Positions 44,505 through 55,882 of a stretch of 64,000 bases of DNA are shown in pieces. Under the pieces are notes generated by a model. The model was not told the origin of the DNA. It did no database searches and worked only from the letters and a program-made list of their open reading frames with translations. The DNA is from Musa acuminata AAA Group (lineage: Eukaryota > Streptophyta > Magnoliopsida > Zingiberales > Musaceae). The translations under genes were made by a program, and so were the position numbers. The stretch lies in contig NC_088359.1 of assembly GCF_036884655.1 (NCBI RefSeq), positions 18,356,501 to 18,420,500 on the forward strand, written 5' to 3'. Every line of letters begins with the position of its first letter. The stretch's first letter is position 1.

Positions 44505-44942
44505 TGATAGAACCCTTGCAGATTCTAAACTTGGGGTTGATCTCTTTAGGGGATCGGCCTCCTTCGAACTCTATAGGGGTTCCTCCCTCCAAGTTGCTGC
44601 TCAAAGGCTGCAGAAAAGATTAATCTATTGCTTATCAAAAGAGAAGGAATATATGGCTATTTATAGGGCTTCTAAACCCTAACTCCTAATAGGACTCCTA
44701 CTTAAGACTCTTACTTCTAACCAACTCATAATAAGACTCCTACTCAAGACTCCTATTCCCTTACAACTCCTAATTCTTCTCTAAGAAAAAACCTCCTACA
44801 TGAATGCCCCTCTCAATTAGGACCCTCCTAGCTAGAGTCCTAATAGAATGTCCCTCTCAATTAGGACTCTCCTAGCTAGAGTCCTAACATTTTTACATGA
44901 ATGTCCCTCTCAATTAGGACTCTCCTAGCTAGAGTCCTAACT
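44505..44942 (-). repeat. LTR shared by gypsy E2 (5') and E3 (3')
   Basis: 438 bp. It begins TGATAGAACCC (T to A at base 3) and ends CCTAACT. The primer site of E2 lies on its left and the purine tract of E3 (GACCCGCCCTCTTC on the plus strand) on its right. Confidence 0.88.
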
Positions 44943-47666
44943 GACCCGCCCTCTTCAAATCAGCCTTGTCCTCAAGGCTGAGATTCCATGAACTCAGGGA
45001 ACCGGGTCTTCAGCTCCTCATATGGTTCCCATGTGGCGTCTTCAAGTGGTAGATTATTCCAATGCACTAGTACTTCAGTAGAGGGATGTCGACGACGCAT
45101 CACGATCCTGCGATCGAGGATGGCTTGTGGTTGGGCTTGAATAACTCCATCCTCAGTTGTGTTGGGCAGTTGTATATGGGGTGACTCGTGTTCTCCCAAC
45201 TTGGGCTTTAGGCATAATACGTGGAAGACAGGGCGAATTTTGGCATCCTCAGGTAATTTAAGTATGTATGCCACGGCTCCAATACGCTCTGTGATCTGAT
45301 AGGGCCCATAAAAATGTGGGGATAGCTTCATGGAGGCTCGAGTATTGATAGAGAGTTTCTTGTATGGTTGTAGGCGAAGATAAACCCAATCTCCCACTGA
45401 AAATTCTCTTTCACTTCGTCGTGTGTCGGCTTGCTACTTCATTCTAGCTTGAGCGGTAGAGAGATTATCTTTTAACAATTGTAAGAGTTTGTCCCTATCA
45501 ATCAATTCTTGGTCAACCTGATCTACCTTAGCCGAGCCAATTACATACTTTGGAATCACAGGTGCTGGTCGACCATACAATGCTTCATAAGGGGCACATT
45601 TTGTAGATGAATGATATGTAGTATTAGACCACCATTCGGCCCAGGGAAGCCATTTCGCCCACTCTTTTTGTCGGTCGCTAGCGAAACACCGGAGGTACGT
45701 CTCTAAGCACCTATTTACCACCTCTGTTTGGCCGTCAGTTTGTGGATGATAAGCTGTGCTCATCTTGAGTTTGGTACCTTATAACTGAAATAACCTGGTC
45801 CAAAATTTACTAGTGAAGATCCTGTCACGATCACTTACGATGGACCTTGGCATCCCATACAGTTTAACAATATTTTCTATGAAAATCTGGGCAATACTAG
45901 CAGCAGTGTAGGGATTTCTCACAACACAAAAATGAGCATATTTCGTAAGTCGATCAACCACCATGAGAATCGTGCTTTTACCTTTGGAAGATGGCAGCCC
46001 TTCAATGAAGTCCATGGAGATGTCATTCCACACTGAGTCTAGTATGGGTCGTGGTTGTAGCTTCCCTGGATTTGCCACAGTTTCACCCTTGTGTTGTTGA
46101 CATACATCACATTGTGCCACATATTCAGCAACAATTTTTTTCATCCCTCTCCAATAAAAATTTTGCTTCACTCTTTTGTAGGTTCTAAGGAATCCTGAGT
46201 GCCCTGCTGAAGGTATGGAGTGCATTTCATGCAAGATGATTGCGATGCAAGGGGAGTCAAGTATAAGCACAATGTGACCTTTGTAGCATAGATCCCTCGA
46301 ATCCCAGGTGTAGTGGGCTATTTCACTTGGATCCTCCTCCAATTTTTTTATGATCTTGCTGATCTCTGGATCCTTCTTCCATTCTTCCCTAATGTCCTCG
46401 AGGAGACCGGTGGTAGGAAGGGAGATGGCTGAAACCTTAGCTTGTTCAGGTAGTCGTGAGAGTGCATCTGCAACAACGTTTTCTTTCCCCTTTTTGTAAA
46501 TAATTTCATAATCAAATCCAAGAAGTTTGGTTACCCATTTTTTCTACTCAGGGGATGATATCTTTTGCTCCAAAAAGTACTTGAGGCTTTTATGGTCAGT
46601 TTTAATTTGAAATCGCCGGCCGATCAGGTAGTGTCTCCACCTCGTTACTGCGTGTACAATGGCAAGCATCTCCTTATCATATACTGACATGTTTTGATGG
46701 GAGGGAGATAATGCCTTGCTAGTGTATGCGAGTGGTCGACCATTTTGCATGAGAATGGCTCCAATTCCGACTCCAGATGCATCAGCCTCAATGATGAAGG
46801 GTCTATTAAAATCTGGTAGCGCAAGCACCGGCGTCGTTGTCATGTAAGTGTGTCGAAGGCAGCAGAGGATTTGTCCGACCATTGGAAAGCATCTTTTTTC
46901 AGTAAAGAAGTGAGTGGTGCATTGATCTTCCCATAGTGCTTAACAAATTTTCGGTAGTAGCCCGTTAGTCCAAGGAACCCCCGTAGTAATTTCATGTTTG
47001 TAGGTTTCGGCCAGCCTTGCATTGCCTCAATTTTTGTTGGGTCTACCGCCACTCCTTCTTCTGATATTATATGCCCAAGGTACTCTACTTTTTACTGGAG
47101 AAAGCTGCACTTTGGTTGCTTAACAAAAAGAGTATTCTCCCGAAGGATCGTCAAAACAATCCGTAAATGTTGAAAGTGAGTCTCAAGAGAAGGGTTGTAA
47201 ATGAGAATATCATGGAAAAATACCAGCACAAATTTACGAAGAAAGCTCTGAAAAATATCGTTCATTAGACTTTGAAAGGTTGAAGGAGCATTAGTGAGTC
47301 CAAAAGGCATTACCAAGAATTCATAATGGCCATCATGTGCGCAAAATGCAGTTTTTGGAATGTCATCGTCACATACCCGAATTTGGTGGTAACCGGATCG
47401 GATGTCCAACTTCGTGAAGACCCGAGCTCCTTTCAATTCATCAAGAAGTTCATCCACCACTGGTATTGGGTACTTGTCCTTGACGGTGATGCCATTTAAA
47501 GTTCGGTAGTTGATGCACATCCGCCAAGTTCCGTCCTTCTTGCGTACAAGTAGCACCGGTGAGGAATAGGGGCTGCAACTTGGCCGAATCACCCCTGTTT
47601 CAAGCATCTCCTTTACGATCTTTTCAATTTCATCTTTCTGGAGGTGAGGATATCGGTATGGTCGAC
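44943..47666 (-). pseudogene. pol: gypsy E3 pol: RT, RNase H, integrase, chromodomain
   Basis: Minus strand, truncated at 47666 inside the region before RT. RT: frame 47607-47092 with [53 protein letters not shown] and FFHDILIY; the usual FDDI is FHDI, so a catalytic Asp is lost. TAA lies at about 47091. RNase H EADASGVGIGAIL has a frame break near 46845. Integrase: 46342-45779 (CDVCQQ intact, IVSDRDRIFTSKFW) and 45763-45434 (DGQTEVVNRC). TAG after QARMK is shared with E1. The chromodomain frame is 45397-44972. Confidence 0.88.
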
Positions 47667-48065
47667 CATGCTTGAATCACCAAGAGATATATGAATAATG
47701 CTATGATTGCTATTATTTACATTATGCCTTGTTTGTATCATGTAATGAAATCAAAATTTTACTTCGCAGTTTTACATGTTGATATCTTACAATATGATAA
47801 ATTGCTACTATTATCATCATTCAAACCTATTATGTAAAATTTGAAAATGAATGTCAAGCCTTGACATCATCTTTAGAGAGAAACATCATGATGGGAAACA
47901 TGATGGGAGTATTGATAAGTTTAAATGATTTTAACTTATCAATATGTCTTTTGAATTCAAAGGTTTTGAATTCAAGAATGACTTATCTCAAGTATGACAT
48001 ATAGACAGGGGGAGTTAAGGTTAACTCCATTATCAATTGATTGTCATCATCAAAAAGGGGGAGAT
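47667..48065 (+). other. 3' interior of a second SIRE copy
   Basis: Non-coding 3' region leading to CAAAAAGGGGGAGAT at 48051 and an LTR start. Blocks such as GACAGGGGGAGTTAAGGTTAA match the reverse complement at 63055-63085. It is joined to gypsy E3 at 47666 without a visible TSD. Confidence 0.75.
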
Positions 48066-48940
48066 TGTTGAATCTCGGATTTTGATGATGAAGTCAATTG
48101 TCATTTGTTATCTAATCTATATGTTGAGATAAGTGTGCAGGATTAACTACGGTGAAAATAAGATATGTAGCAGGAGTTGCGCCGGAGTCAAGACAATGAT
48201 CACGTTGGGAGTTCGAAAGTTCGACGGAAGTTCGGACAGTCGTTGGAGGTTTTGCGGGAACAAATCCGAGAAGTCCATGAGCTTGCCAAAGAAGCTCGTC
48301 GGAACTCGCCAAGTGGATCATCGCAAGTCCAGGAGTTTGCCGGAAGTTCGCAGGAGCATCACCGAGGGTTCATCGGATGATCGACAGAAGTTCGCCGGAA
48401 GCTCGCTAGAAGAAGCGATTGACGCACTAGAGCAAGTTGCAGTAAATATCTTAGGAAAAATCGAAGTTAGCACAATGATTAAGTTGGAAATGGGAGGTGA
48501 TCCCAATAACTTAATCTTGGGGCAATTGGGCCCCTAAAAAAGCCCAAATTGGGCCGAATGGATCAACCCATTCGGACCCTGATTTCTGCCAGGCGGTTCA
48601 ACCGCCTCAGTCAGGCGGTGGCACCGCCTGAGCTCAGTCTTCGAGCTCTGGCAGGAGGTGCAACCGCCCCTGATAGAGGTGGCACCGCCTGGGCTCGGTC
48701 TCCGAGCTCTGGCTGAGCGGTGCAATAGCCCCAGTCAGGCGGTGGCACCGCCTGAGCTCGGTATTCGAGCTCTAGCAGGAGGTGCAACCGCCCCTGACAA
48801 AGGTGGCACCGCCCAAAGGCTCAGTCTTCAAGCTCTTCCAGGCGGTGCAACCGCCCCAGTCAGGCGGTGCAACCGCCAGATCCTGAAATTCCGAGAATTG
48901 ACAGTTTTGAGCTCCAAATTCAAACTGGGTTGGTGCCTAT
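48066..48940 (+). repeat. Truncated SIRE-type LTR
   Basis: First 875 bp of the LTR type seen at 26039, with the GC dyad array at 48590-48880. It breaks off in GCCTAT, the first bases of the TATA box region (GCCTATAAATA in the solo LTR), where TGTAACATCC begins. Confidence 0.85.
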
Positions 48941-50386
48941 TGTAACATCCCTCATTTCTGAATTTTCGTATAAGTATCTATTTTAAATTTGATAAAAATT
49001 CAAAGTATGAATCTGAGAACTTATTCATAAGAGTTGGAAGATTTGTTAAAAAAAAAATATGAGGACCTATATGTAAACCCTGAGGACCTAATCGTAAATA
49101 TAATAAATACAAGGACTAAACTGCAAAATGCCCAAAAATACAAATCCCATCGTTTAAGCCTCTCTGCCTTCGTTCATAAGGAACTAGAGAAGGCAGCTAC
49201 GTGGAAGCGCAGGAGAAAGAAAGAAAGAAGAAGAGAAGAAAAATGGGGAAGAAGAAGAAAAAAAAATTGGGGCTTTGAGGTTTCTTGCTCAAATCTTCTC
49301 ATTTAGGGTCAAAATTCTCAAAGGCAAGTATTCTAACCCCATCCTACAAAAGTATTAGTATATGTTCCTATATTGATTCTGAAAGATTTATGCTTAGAAC
49401 CTGATATTTCTCTCTTTGGACATAAAACCAATGATCTGAAATTTTTTCGGTAAACTGACCCCTATACACTGTTTCAACTATAATTTTTAGCACCAAATGT
49501 GGATTCAGGCAAGACCTAGCTCGTTTGAAATTAGACTCTTATATCTTTCTATTGACACTGATTTTGTAGATTTTGGACACCGAATACTTACCCAAACATC
49601 TGTTTCAAAGGTCTAGTTTCTGACCTTTCGATATTAAAATACCTATAAGTCCCTGTTGGAAATTCTGATTTGTACCTAATTGACTTCGTCCGAAACTAGA
49701 CTTGTAGACCTTTCTTTTAACATATAGTTTGAAAATTTTGGAATTCAAATGCCTACTCTATTATCTGTTGAATCCGACCCTATGAATTCTGCAAAACAGT
49801 GATTGTGTTTTTGACCTTGTGTTACCAAATCAAAGGTAACTCCTTGTTGGAAACCATGATTCATACGAAACTTATTTCAATAGAAAATAGATTGATATAT
49901 CTTTCGACAATAGCCTTCTTGAGGGTATTGGAGCATAATTGATAATCTGAAGTATTTGTTCAATGTGCCTCTTGAATTCTGTCAGAAATCGAGCTTTTGT
50001 CGATTTCGCGTATTATGTTTCATTCGTTTGTAAATAGATTCCATTCAGTCCCTTTTGCTCAATTGAGGCTTATGTTGGTGCTTGAATTCTGGTTTGATCT
50101 TGTCTGTAAATTATTTACATTCTTGAATCCTTTTGTGTAATGTTTATGCTATATCGCATTGATACATATAGGCACATATATATCCCATTGTTCCGCATTT
50201 GCTTTCGATATGTGCCTATTTTAGTTTCATTCCTTTGGATACTGAATTCATCTAACCTTCTTATTTGAATTGAGCTATATATGATTGCTTGGAATCCGTA
50301 TATACTCTTGCTCTCATTTCATTCCAAATCTGAACACATTTGTGAGAGATTGTTGCTTGCATCGTACTGATTCGAAAAGGCACATC
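48941..50386 (+). mobile_element. Long-LTR retroelement fragment, 5' part of LTR
   Basis: Starts TGTAACATCCCTCATTTC, a common start for large plant gypsy LTRs. Its 3' part (49945-50360) is the reverse complement of 20160-20583. It holds no convincing gene; the 90-codon Lys/Arg-rich frame at 49034-49306 is compositional. It ends in a duplicated 18-bp CGTACTGATTCGAAAAGG (50363 and 50387) at the joint with gypsy E4. Confidence 0.65.
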
Positions 50387-51631
50387 GTACTGATTCGAAA
50401 AGGAGAGTCCGAATCTTATCCTTCATTCGTGTCTCAAAGGCTTCAAATTTAGTATTGATTGCCTCCTCAGATGCCATAGTATATGACTCCAAATCTGTGA
50501 TGTTAAGATCTCTCTTTTGTTGAGGGGTTAAAGGCATGTATAGGTTTGATAGAAATCAGTGAAAGTTTACTACAGAATTGTGTTGTCTTGTAAGAGCAGA
50601 ATTAACGTCGAAGAAACAGCGGTTTCTCGATGAAATCTCCATAAAAAATCTGAGAGATTTGAGGAGGGAATTGACAGCAATATCTCAGTTTATATGACAG
50701 CATGGATGTCCAATTTAATCAAGAAAATTTTGGCAATAACAGCAAGAAAATTGGTGTAAGTTGCGATAGCAGAATTCTCGTCGAAAAATTTCAACAACTT
50801 ACGATGAAATTTAAAGCAATATAGGAACGAAATTTTTTTTTTTTTTTTTTCGAATAGGGATAACTAAATTGCAGCAGCAGTAAGGTAGGAAACCAGAACC
50901 TGTTGCAATTCACAGGGAGATCAAAGGATGATCCGTGGTGGTGGAGATAATGACGGAATTTGGCAACGATCTCTTAAGCAATTGTGGGAATTGCTTTGGG
51001 CAGTTGTGGAGGGTTGATGGATGGCTGTGGAAGGGCAGCGAGATGCCAAGAATGCTACTCTGATACCAGGTGGGAGAACCCTTGCAGATTCTAAACTTGG
51101 GGTTGATCTCTTTAGGGGATCGGCCTCCTTGGAACTCTATAAGGGTTCCTCCCTCCAAGTTGCTGCTCAAAGGCTGCAGAAAAGATTCATCTATTGCTTA
51201 ACAAAAGAGGAGGAATACATGACTATTTATAGGGCTTCTAAACCCTAACTCCTAATAGGACTCCTACTTAAAACTCTTACTTCTAACCAACTCCTAATAA
51301 GACTCCTACTCAAGACTCCTATTCCCTTACAACTCCTAATTCTTCTCTAAGAAAAAACCTCTTACATGAATGTCCCTCTCAATTAGGACTCTCCTAGCTA
51401 GAGTCCTAACAGAATGTCCTTCTCAATTAGGACTCTCCTAGCTAGAGTCCTAACAGAATGTCCCTCTCAATTAGCACTCTCCTAGCTAGAGTCCTAACAG
51501 AATGTCCTTCTCAATTAGGACTCTCCTAGCTAGAGTCCTAACAGAATGTCCCTCTCAATTAGGACTCTCCTAGCTAGAGTCCTAACAGAATGTCCCTCTC
51601 AATTAGGACTCTCCTAGCTAGAGTCCTAACA
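50387..51631 (-). mobile_element. gypsy E4 remnant: gag start, leader, PBS, 5' LTR
   Basis: Gag N-terminus 50537 to about 50405 (MPLTPQQKRDLNITDLESYT), leader 50538-51056, primer site TGGTATCAGAG on the minus strand at 51057-51068, and a 561-bp LTR 51071-51631 that begins TGGGAGAACCC. The rest of the interior is replaced by the long-LTR fragment. Confidence 0.82.
51071..51631 (-). repeat. gypsy E4 5' LTR with expanded terminal array
   Basis: Same LTR type as E1 but 88 bp longer, because the ~43-bp unit (GAATGTCC(C/T)TCTCAATTAGG and 23 more bases) is present in six copies at 51367-51631. Confidence 0.88.
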
Positions 51632-51935
51632 GACATTCATGTAGGAGGTGTTTTCTTAGAGAAGAATTAGGAGTTGTAAGGGAATAGGAGTCTTGACTAG
51701 GAGTCCTATTAGGAGTTGGTTAGAAGTAAGAGTCTTAAGTAGGAGTCCTATTAGGAGTTAGGGTTTAGAAGCCCTATAAATAGCCATGTATTCCTTCTCT
51801 TTTCTTAAGCAATAGATAAATCTTTTCTGCAGCCTTTGAGCAGCAACTTGGAGGGAGGAACCCCTATAGATTTCCAAGGAGGCCGATCCCCTAAAGAGAT
51901 CAACCCAAAGTTTAGAATCTGCAAGGGTTCTAACA
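51632..51935 (+). repeat. Inverted gypsy LTR fragment
   Basis: About 300 bp of the same LTR in the opposite orientation, lacking the terminal array and ending GGGTTCTAACA. TATAAATA lies at 51775-51782. It directly abuts the E4 LTR, forming a large imperfect palindrome. Confidence 0.85.
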
Positions 51936-52152
51936 GAGAGCAAGAGATTCAATAGTTTTGGGGCACTTAGGAAAGTTGTGGAATGAGTTGGGGTCAGTTC
52001 TACTGCTGGCCCTAACTTATTCTTTATATAGGGCAGTTATGGGTGATGCCACTGCCTACAGGCAGTGAGCACTGCTCCGATTGTGATGTGTTGTGGTGCT
52101 GACATTGAGTGGTTCCATCTTGCAATATTTCTATCATTGTGAAGTGCACACA
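51936..52152. other. Unassigned 217-bp segment
   Basis: No match elsewhere in the window and no open frame of note. Contains ACTGCCTACAGGCAGT (hairpin) near 52057. It could be original host DNA or part of another element; the solo LTR at 52153 inserted at its edge. Confidence 0.4.
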
Positions 52153-52547
52153 TGTTAGAACCCTTACAGATTCTAAACTTGGGGTTGATCTCTTTAGAGG
52201 ATCGGCCTCCTTGGAACTCTATAGTGGTTCCTCACTCCAAGTTGCTGCTCAAAGGATGCAGAAAAGATTCATCTATTGCTTATCAAAAGAGGAGGAATAC
52301 ATGGCTATTTATAGGGTTTCTAAACCCTAACCTCCTGATAGAACTCATACTTAAGACTCCTACTTCTAACCAACTCCTAATAGGACTTCTACTCAAGACT
52401 CCTATTCCTTTACAACTCCTAATTCTTCTCTAAGAAACAACCTCCTAACCCTAGCCGGCCTCTTCACCTCTTTAATAGGGGTCGGCTTAGGTAGGTTTTA
52501 CATGAATGTCCTTCTCAATTAGGACTCTCCTAGCTAGAGTCCTAACA
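52153..52547 (-). mobile_element. Solo gypsy LTR
   Basis: 395 bp from TGTTAGAACCC to CCTAACA, flanked by ACACA (52148-52152 and 52548-52552). It has a single copy of the ~43-bp terminal unit and an insertion CTAGCCGGCCTCTTCACC near 52445, also in the LTR at 55883. Confidence 0.92.
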
Positions 52548-52552
52548 ACACA

Positions 52553-52760
52553 CTCATTTACGCATCATAAGCTCATCATGTAAAGATTTGCATCATATAA
52601 AAATTTGCATCAAAATTCATGATTCATCATATAAAATTTGTATTGTACAAAATGCGTATGATAAGATTTATATGACTCTTTGTGTAGTTCATGACTGAAG
52701 TGAGAAAAAAATCGAGAAAGTCCAAAAATGAAATTCAACAAATTCATGCATTCGGACAAT
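52553..52760 (-). other. Sequence downstream of SIRE-3 pol
   Basis: AT-rich, non-coding, directly 3' of the pol end on the minus strand, and joined at the solo LTR TSD. Confidence 0.5.
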
Positions 52761-53375
52761 TTAACATCCCTAATTCTCTTCAAATAAAATCAAATTATTC
52801 TTTATTTAAAGGTTTTATAAAGATAATAGCTAATTGATATTTTGTATAAATAAACTCTAAGATTATATCATGATTATTAATAAGATCTCAAATAAAGTGA
52901 TGCCTAATGTCAATGTGTTTAGTTCTAGAGTATTGAATAGGATTTTTTTGTTAAACATATTGCACTTATATTATCACATTTTATAGGAATATTCTTAAGA
53001 TAAATTTTATAATCTTCCAATGTATTTTGTATCCATACAACTTATGCACAATATGCACTAGCTGCAATATATTCAGCTTCAGTTGTGGATAATGCAACCG
53101 AGTTCTATTTCTTAGAAGACCAAGAGACTAGTGTGTGTCCTAAAAATTGACACGTTCCGGATGTACTTTTTTTATCTAATCTACATCCAACAAAATCTGC
53201 ATCAACATAAGCATTTAATTTAATGTTTTTGGATTTTGAATACCATAACCCTAGATTTGTGGTTCCTTTAAGATATCTAAATATTCTTTTGATCGCTTTA
53301 AGATGAGACAGTTTAGGATTAGATTGAAACCTAGCACAAAGCCCTACGCTAAATATGATATCCGGTCTAGTTAGT
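52761..53375 (-). pseudogene. pol: SIRE-3 RNase H
   Basis: Minus strand. A GMLNCPN-type C-terminus lies near 52770, the TAEAEYIAAS-like block near 53040-53090 and the YADADF-like block near 53190-53215. Many frame breaks. Interrupted by gypsy E5 at 53375. Confidence 0.75.
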
Positions 53376-53510
53376 TGTTAGAACCCTTGCAGATTCTAAA
53401 CTTGGGGTTGATCGCTTTAGGGGATCGGCCTCCTTGGAACTCTATAGGGGTTCCTCCCTCCAAGTTGCTGCTCAAAGGCTGTAGAAAATATTCATCTATT
53501 GCTTATGAAA

Positions 53511-54610
53511 AGTTGTTGTTTGAGAAGGCCTCCAACTTTCATCGTTTGCGGGTTTGAGTAGCCAACTAGTGTATGTACCGTAACTTCGGTCGGTTGTGGC
53601 ACTTCTTCTACATCTTCTTCTTCATGTTCAAGGCTCTCTTTTAGATGTTCAATGATCTCTTCTGCTATCAGTTCAATCATAAGAAGTCCCCCTTTACTAC
53701 AGCGATGCTCACGGCTCCACGGCTCGTCACAATTCCAATATAACCCCTTGACATATCGCTCCCGAAGCACTTCTCTTGTTAACCTCTTTGGTGTAGGGAC
53801 TTGGACGACAGTAGGGGGGGGTAAGGGCTTCAATATTACTGATTGAGGAGTGACCCTAGTCCTCCGAGCTTCAAGGTTCAATTGCTCCTCTTGATGTCGT
53901 GCGAAAGAGATGGCTACCATAAGCGTATACGGTTGTCGTGCTTTAACTTCTCCTCGGATCTTCGGCTTCAAGCCCTCAATGAAGGTCCTCAATAGCTATT
54001 TTTGAGACCAATTATGAGTTTGATTAGACAACCTTTCAAACCTGGTTTGGTACTCTTGAATGGTAGAGGTTTGTCGGATCTTTGCTAGTTGTCCGTCAAT
54101 ATTTTTGTAATCGGTTGGTCTGAAGCGAATCAGTAGTCCTTCTTTAAATTGTCACCATGGAAGGACTCCATAAGTATGTTTAAACCAATCAAACCACTGT
54201 ATAGCATCCCCTTCAAGATGTATAGCTGCAATTTTCACCATAGATGCATCCGCGGTTTTATGGTATCGAAAATATCGCTCCGCGCGCAAGATCCAACCAA
54301 TTGGGTCTCCTTCCCATCTAGGGAAGTCCACTCTCATGCATGGATAGTTAGGGTTGGTCATAGAGCTTCCCCTCTCTTGGAAGTCATATCTTCGGGCTTG
54401 GTGTGATTGGGCAAAGCTCTCTCCTTGATGTGATTTCTTCGGGCTTAGTGGTCGGCCCAATCTGAGTTCGGTAAAGAGCATCCGAATCTTATCCTCCATT
54501 CGCATCTCGAAGGCTTCAAATTTAGCATTGATTACCTCCTCAGATGCCATAGTATATGCCGTAAAATCTGTGATGTTAAGATCTCTCTTTTGTTGTCGGG
54601 TTAAAGGCAT
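53511..54610 (-). pseudogene. gag: gypsy E5 gag
   Basis: Starts at the Met at 54610 (MPLTRQQKRDLNITDFTAY). Core: VDFPRWEGDPIGWILRAER, with one Glu fewer than E1, and WFDWFKHTYGVLPW. A frame break follows at about 54152. TAG after WSQK near 53997 is shared with E1 and E2. The frame 53992-53492 carries W-N-C-D-E-P-W-S-R-E-H-R-C, where the first Cys spacing is altered, and runs into the LTR stub. Confidence 0.82.
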
Positions 54611-55882
54611 TTATTGGTTGAGAGAGGTGATGGTCGAAAGGGTTGGTGGATTGGTGGATGTAGGCTACGGTTTAGGATTGTTTTGTGGCTATTTTGGGTG
54701 CAGTTTGAGGGTGTGGTTTGGTGGAGTTTTAGGGCTGTGGATGAATGTTTTGGATCTGTGGTAGATGGTAGCAAAGGTTTGAAAGAAATCAGTGGAAGTT
54801 GCAGCAAGTATGTGCTGTCTAGTAAGAGTAGAATTGTCGTCAAAGAAACAACGGTTTCTCGACGTAATTTCCACCAAAAACTTGAGAGAATTAAGGAGGG
54901 AATTGATAGCAAAATCACAGTTTATATGACAGCAAGGATATCTAATTTAATCAAGAAAATTTCGGCAGTATAACAGCAAGGAAATTGGTGCAAGTTGCGA
55001 TTGCAGAATTCTCGTCGAAAAATTTCAGCGGGTTACGATGAAAATTTACAGCAACATAAAATCGTTTTTAGAGATGAATTTCTTAATAGATCAATCTTAA
55101 ATGGAAGCCAAGATAATCTATGAAGTGTATAAGAAATTTTATTCAAAAAAGATTGCAAATAGATGGGTTAAGCCAACAATATGCGGCTGAAATTTTCTAC
55201 AGCACAGATTTTTAGTTATAGCAGATTGGACGTAAAAGATCAATGGTTTATATTTAGAATTTTTTGATGAAACTAAAGGGAAATCCACTGATAGGAAGTG
55301 TCAAAGCTATCATAAAAATTTGGTAGAGATTTGGATAGAAACAACGTAGTATCAAGATCAAAAAATAGTGCTATGCGACTGAAATTTTACAGTGCAGATT
55401 TTCAAGCATAACAGATTAGATGTAAAATATCAATGGTTTATATTGAGGATTTTTTGACAAAACAAAAGTAAAATCTGCTGTTAGAAAGTGTCAAAGATGT
55501 CATAAAAATTTCATAGAGATTTGGATAGAAAAAACACAGTAGCAAGATCAAACAGACGATATTATACGGTTGGAATTCTGCAATGTATCTTTCGTCGTAG
55601 AGATGAAAACTTTATGACGGAAAGTTTATGCAGAAATATAGGAAAAGTTTTTTTGAGATTTTCAAATAATGATAACTAAATTGCAGTAGCAGTAAGGTAG
55701 AAAACCAGAACCTGTTACAATTCATGGGGAGATCAAAGGATGATCCGTGGTGGTGGAGATGATGACAGAATTTGATGACGATCTTTTAAGCAACTGTGGT
55801 AATTGCTTTGGATGGTTGTGGAGGATTGATAGATGGCTGTGGAAGGGCAGCGAGACGCCAAGAACGCTGCTCTGATACTAGG
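54611..55882 (-). other. gypsy E5 leader and primer site
   Basis: Non-coding leader with the same ~180-bp tandem expansion as E2 (about 55180-55560). The primer site at 55869-55880 (plus strand GCTCTGATACTA) has one mismatch to the usual 12 bases. Confidence 0.75.

Larger units (their letters stand above)
30215..44942 (-). mobile_element. gypsy E2, internally deleted, split by a copia element
   Basis: Minus-strand element with 438-bp LTRs at both ends (30215-30652, 44505-44942) and an intact primer site. Without the inserted SIRE element (32650-41984 and its TSD copy) it is about 5.4 kb. Gag and protease are present. RT lacks its catalytic core and integrase is reduced to a stub. The right-hand LTR is directly followed by another gypsy interior (E3), so the two share one LTR. 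Confidence 0.85.

Noticed and set aside
49034..49306. 90-codon Lys/Arg-rich frame as a gene
   Set aside because: It is an A/G-rich tract (GAAGAAGAG) within an LTR. No homology to other frames here.
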